Shown here: in pieces, positions 62,875 to 64,000 of the stretch
Layout: each line of letters opens with the position of its first letter
Numbering within the stretch: the stretch's first letter is position 1
From: Paenibacillus sp. FSL W8-0186
Lineage (GTDB): Bacteria > Bacillota > Bacilli > Paenibacillales > Paenibacillaceae
Assembly: GCF_037969765.1 (NCBI RefSeq)
Contig: NZ_CP150207.1
Coordinates: 806,001-870,000 of the forward strand
DNA length: 64,000 nt
Direction of reading: 5' to 3'
The notes under the pieces: model-generated
Seen by the model: the letters and a program-made list of their open reading frames with translations, nothing else
What the model was told of the DNA's origin: nothing
The model's database searches: none
Position numbers and translations under genes: made by a program

Positions 62875-64000
62875 ATGAACAGAATACTGCGATTTTTACG
62901 CCGTTTCATGCTGCAAAAAACGATTTATCGGACGTTCCTCGTATACTATTTGCTCGGCAACCTTCTGCTGCTCGTGCTGCTTGGGATGTTGTCCATTCGC
63001 GATTCGACCCGGATGATTACGGAAGAGGTGATCCGTTCAAGCAACAAGGTGATGGAGCAGGCCGCTCAAGGCTTAAGCTTCAACCTGGAGGAGACGAAGC
63101 GTTCGCTGCTGGTGCTGGCAAGCAATCAATCCGTCGGCGCAATCATGCGGCATGCTGAAGTGCCTGACATGGCCTATTTGCTGCAGCATGAACGAAATAT
63201 TTCCGAAATTACGCAGAGCATCAATACGTATCAGTCGTTAATCAGCGATGTTCTTATTCTGGGGAAAAACGGGTATGTCAACAATTTGAACGGGCGGAGC
63301 TCGCTTTGGTGGGAATATTCCTTCGGGGCGCAGCCGTGGGCACAGGAATCCTTTCAGCCCCGGCAGGGAGATTATTTTTTTAGCCTGGGCATTCATCATC
63401 AGGATTATTATTTAAGCTCGGACATTTCTCGATATGGACGACCCACCTTGTCTGTAGCGATGCAGGTCAAAGGCTTTCGCCGCGAGGTCATCGGCTCGGT
63501 TATTGCCAACCTGGACTTGCAGAAAGTAAACAGCATGTTCGAGCGCAACAACTATCAGAACAGAGGGAGCATCTTTCTGATCGACGAGAACAGGAGAATC
63601 ATCGTTCACCAGAACAACGAAGAAATCGGCCAAATCATGGATATTGCTGGAATCGATGAGATCTACGAACAGAAGTCGGGCAATTTCCGCACACCATTGT
63701 ACGGGGAGGAGCATTTGATTATTTATCAGCCGACAGCGGTTGAAGGCTGGATGATGATCTCCGCCGTGCCGATGAGTGAAATCACGAGCCAATCCGCTCC
63801 GCTAAAGTCGAACCTGGCGCGAATTCTTTACCTGTGCCTGATTCTAAATGTGCTGATCAGCCTGGCGGTCACCTTCCGCATTTCCCGGCCGATGCAGGGC
63901 CTGCTGAAGACGCTGGACAAAATCGGGACCGACGACATGCTGTACATTCGCGATAAAAACTACCAGTATCACGAAATCAATCAGATCGGCATGAAATTCA
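62875..64000 (+). CDS. YesM-type sensor histidine kinase (3' end outside window)
   Basis: An open frame of about 375 residues with no stop before the window edge. It starts MNRILRFLRRFMLQ after GAGGGAG, has a first helix (about 22-45), a Cache-like outer domain (about 46-305), a second helix (about 310-330) and the beginning of HAMP (SRPMQGLLKTLDKIG). The catalytic part lies downstream. It follows the second importer and should, with a response regulator beyond the window, sense its substrate. Confidence 0.88.
   Translation, partial: MNRILRFLRRFMLQKTIYRTFLVYYLLGNLLLLVLLGMLSIRDSTRMITEEVIRSSNKVMEQAAQGLSFNLEETKRSLLVLASNQSVGAIMRHAEVPDMAYLLQHERNISEITQSINTYQSLISDVLILGKNGYVNNLNGRSSLWWEYSFGAQPWAQESFQPRQGDYFFSLGIHHQDYYLSSDISRYGRPTLSVAMQVKGFRREVIGSVIANLDLQKVNSMFERNNYQNRGSIFLIDENRRIIVHQNNEEIGQIMDIAGIDEIYEQKSGNFRTPLYGEEHLIIYQPTAVEGWMMISAVPMSEITSQSAPLKSNLARILYLCLILNVLISLAVTFRISRPMQGLLKTLDKIGTDDMLYIRDKNYQYHEINQIGMKF

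Noticed and set aside
62871..63158. 95-codon plus-strand frame near the end
   Set aside because: Out of frame with the kinase that starts at ATG 62875 and stays open to the window edge with helix, Cache and HAMP features.

Overview
The window looks like chromosome from a Paenibacillus-type, spore-forming, polysaccharide-degrading Firmicute. The evidence is Gram-positive ribosome binding sites with frequent GTG and TTG starts, lipoproteins in place of periplasmic proteins, CUT1 sugar ABC transporters paired with YesM-type histidine kinases and a YesN-type AraC regulator, secreted multidomain chitinase and cellulase, a YjcZ-like spore peptide, a DUF2642 protein and a YmaF-like protein. Base composition changes sharply along the window: most of it is GC-rich, but about 4.8-6.0, 29.8-33.6 and 44.7-54.9 kb are AT-rich, which suggests acquired segments.

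Layout. 0-8.2 kb: the 3' part of a large membrane-anchored protein resembling GTPase-associated protein 1 (GAP1), a P-loop kinase, small membrane proteins, a lipoprotein with an odd start, the ammonium transporter amtB, and a decayed ABC-transporter ATPase gene. 8.2-15 kb: a heterodimeric ABC exporter with an AAA ATPase, a methyltransferase and a DUF4272 protein. 15-16 kb: intergenic palindromic repeats and a YmaF-like protein. 16-23.6 kb: a ribonucleotide reductase block on the minus strand, reading nrdD-nrdG (class III) then nrdA-nrdB (class Ia). An adenosylcobalamin riboswitch with a terminator precedes nrdD, and a tandem-repeat spacer separates nrdA from nrdB. 23.6-29.7 kb: an RpiR-type regulator divergent from an operon for an ECF transporter (membrane S-like component, fused double ATPase, EcfT) ending in a PHP-domain hydrolase, then a thiamine-binding-type protein.

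29.7-33.6 kb: tRNA-Thr(CGT) followed by two further partial copies of its 3' end, at 32.95 and 33.56 kb. This is the footprint of nested integration. The segment carries a membrane protein, a YjcZ-like peptide, a GNAT acetyltransferase and, between the second and third copies, a holin-like type I toxin with a convergent antisense promoter. 33.6-44.6 kb: LysR and a MetX-like hydrolase, a YdjM-like protein, a His-rich peptide, a GH18 chitinase, a GH5 cellulase with a cre-like site, a coiled-coil protein, an ECF sigma factor with a DUF4179 partner, and an SDR oxidoreductase.

44.7-54.9 kb: an AT-rich sugar-use locus with histidine kinase, cytoplasmic NagZ-like GH3 enzyme, YczE-like membrane protein, beta-phosphoglucomutase, AraC response regulator and a CUT1 importer. 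The GH3 Asp-His dyad together with beta-phosphoglucomutase suggests phosphorolysis of imported beta-glycosides. 55-59.6 kb: SulP with ArsR, a DUF2642 protein, a small membrane protein, MarR with an MFS exporter. 59.7-64 kb: a second, GC-rich CUT1 importer closely resembling the first, followed by a YesM-type kinase that runs off the window.
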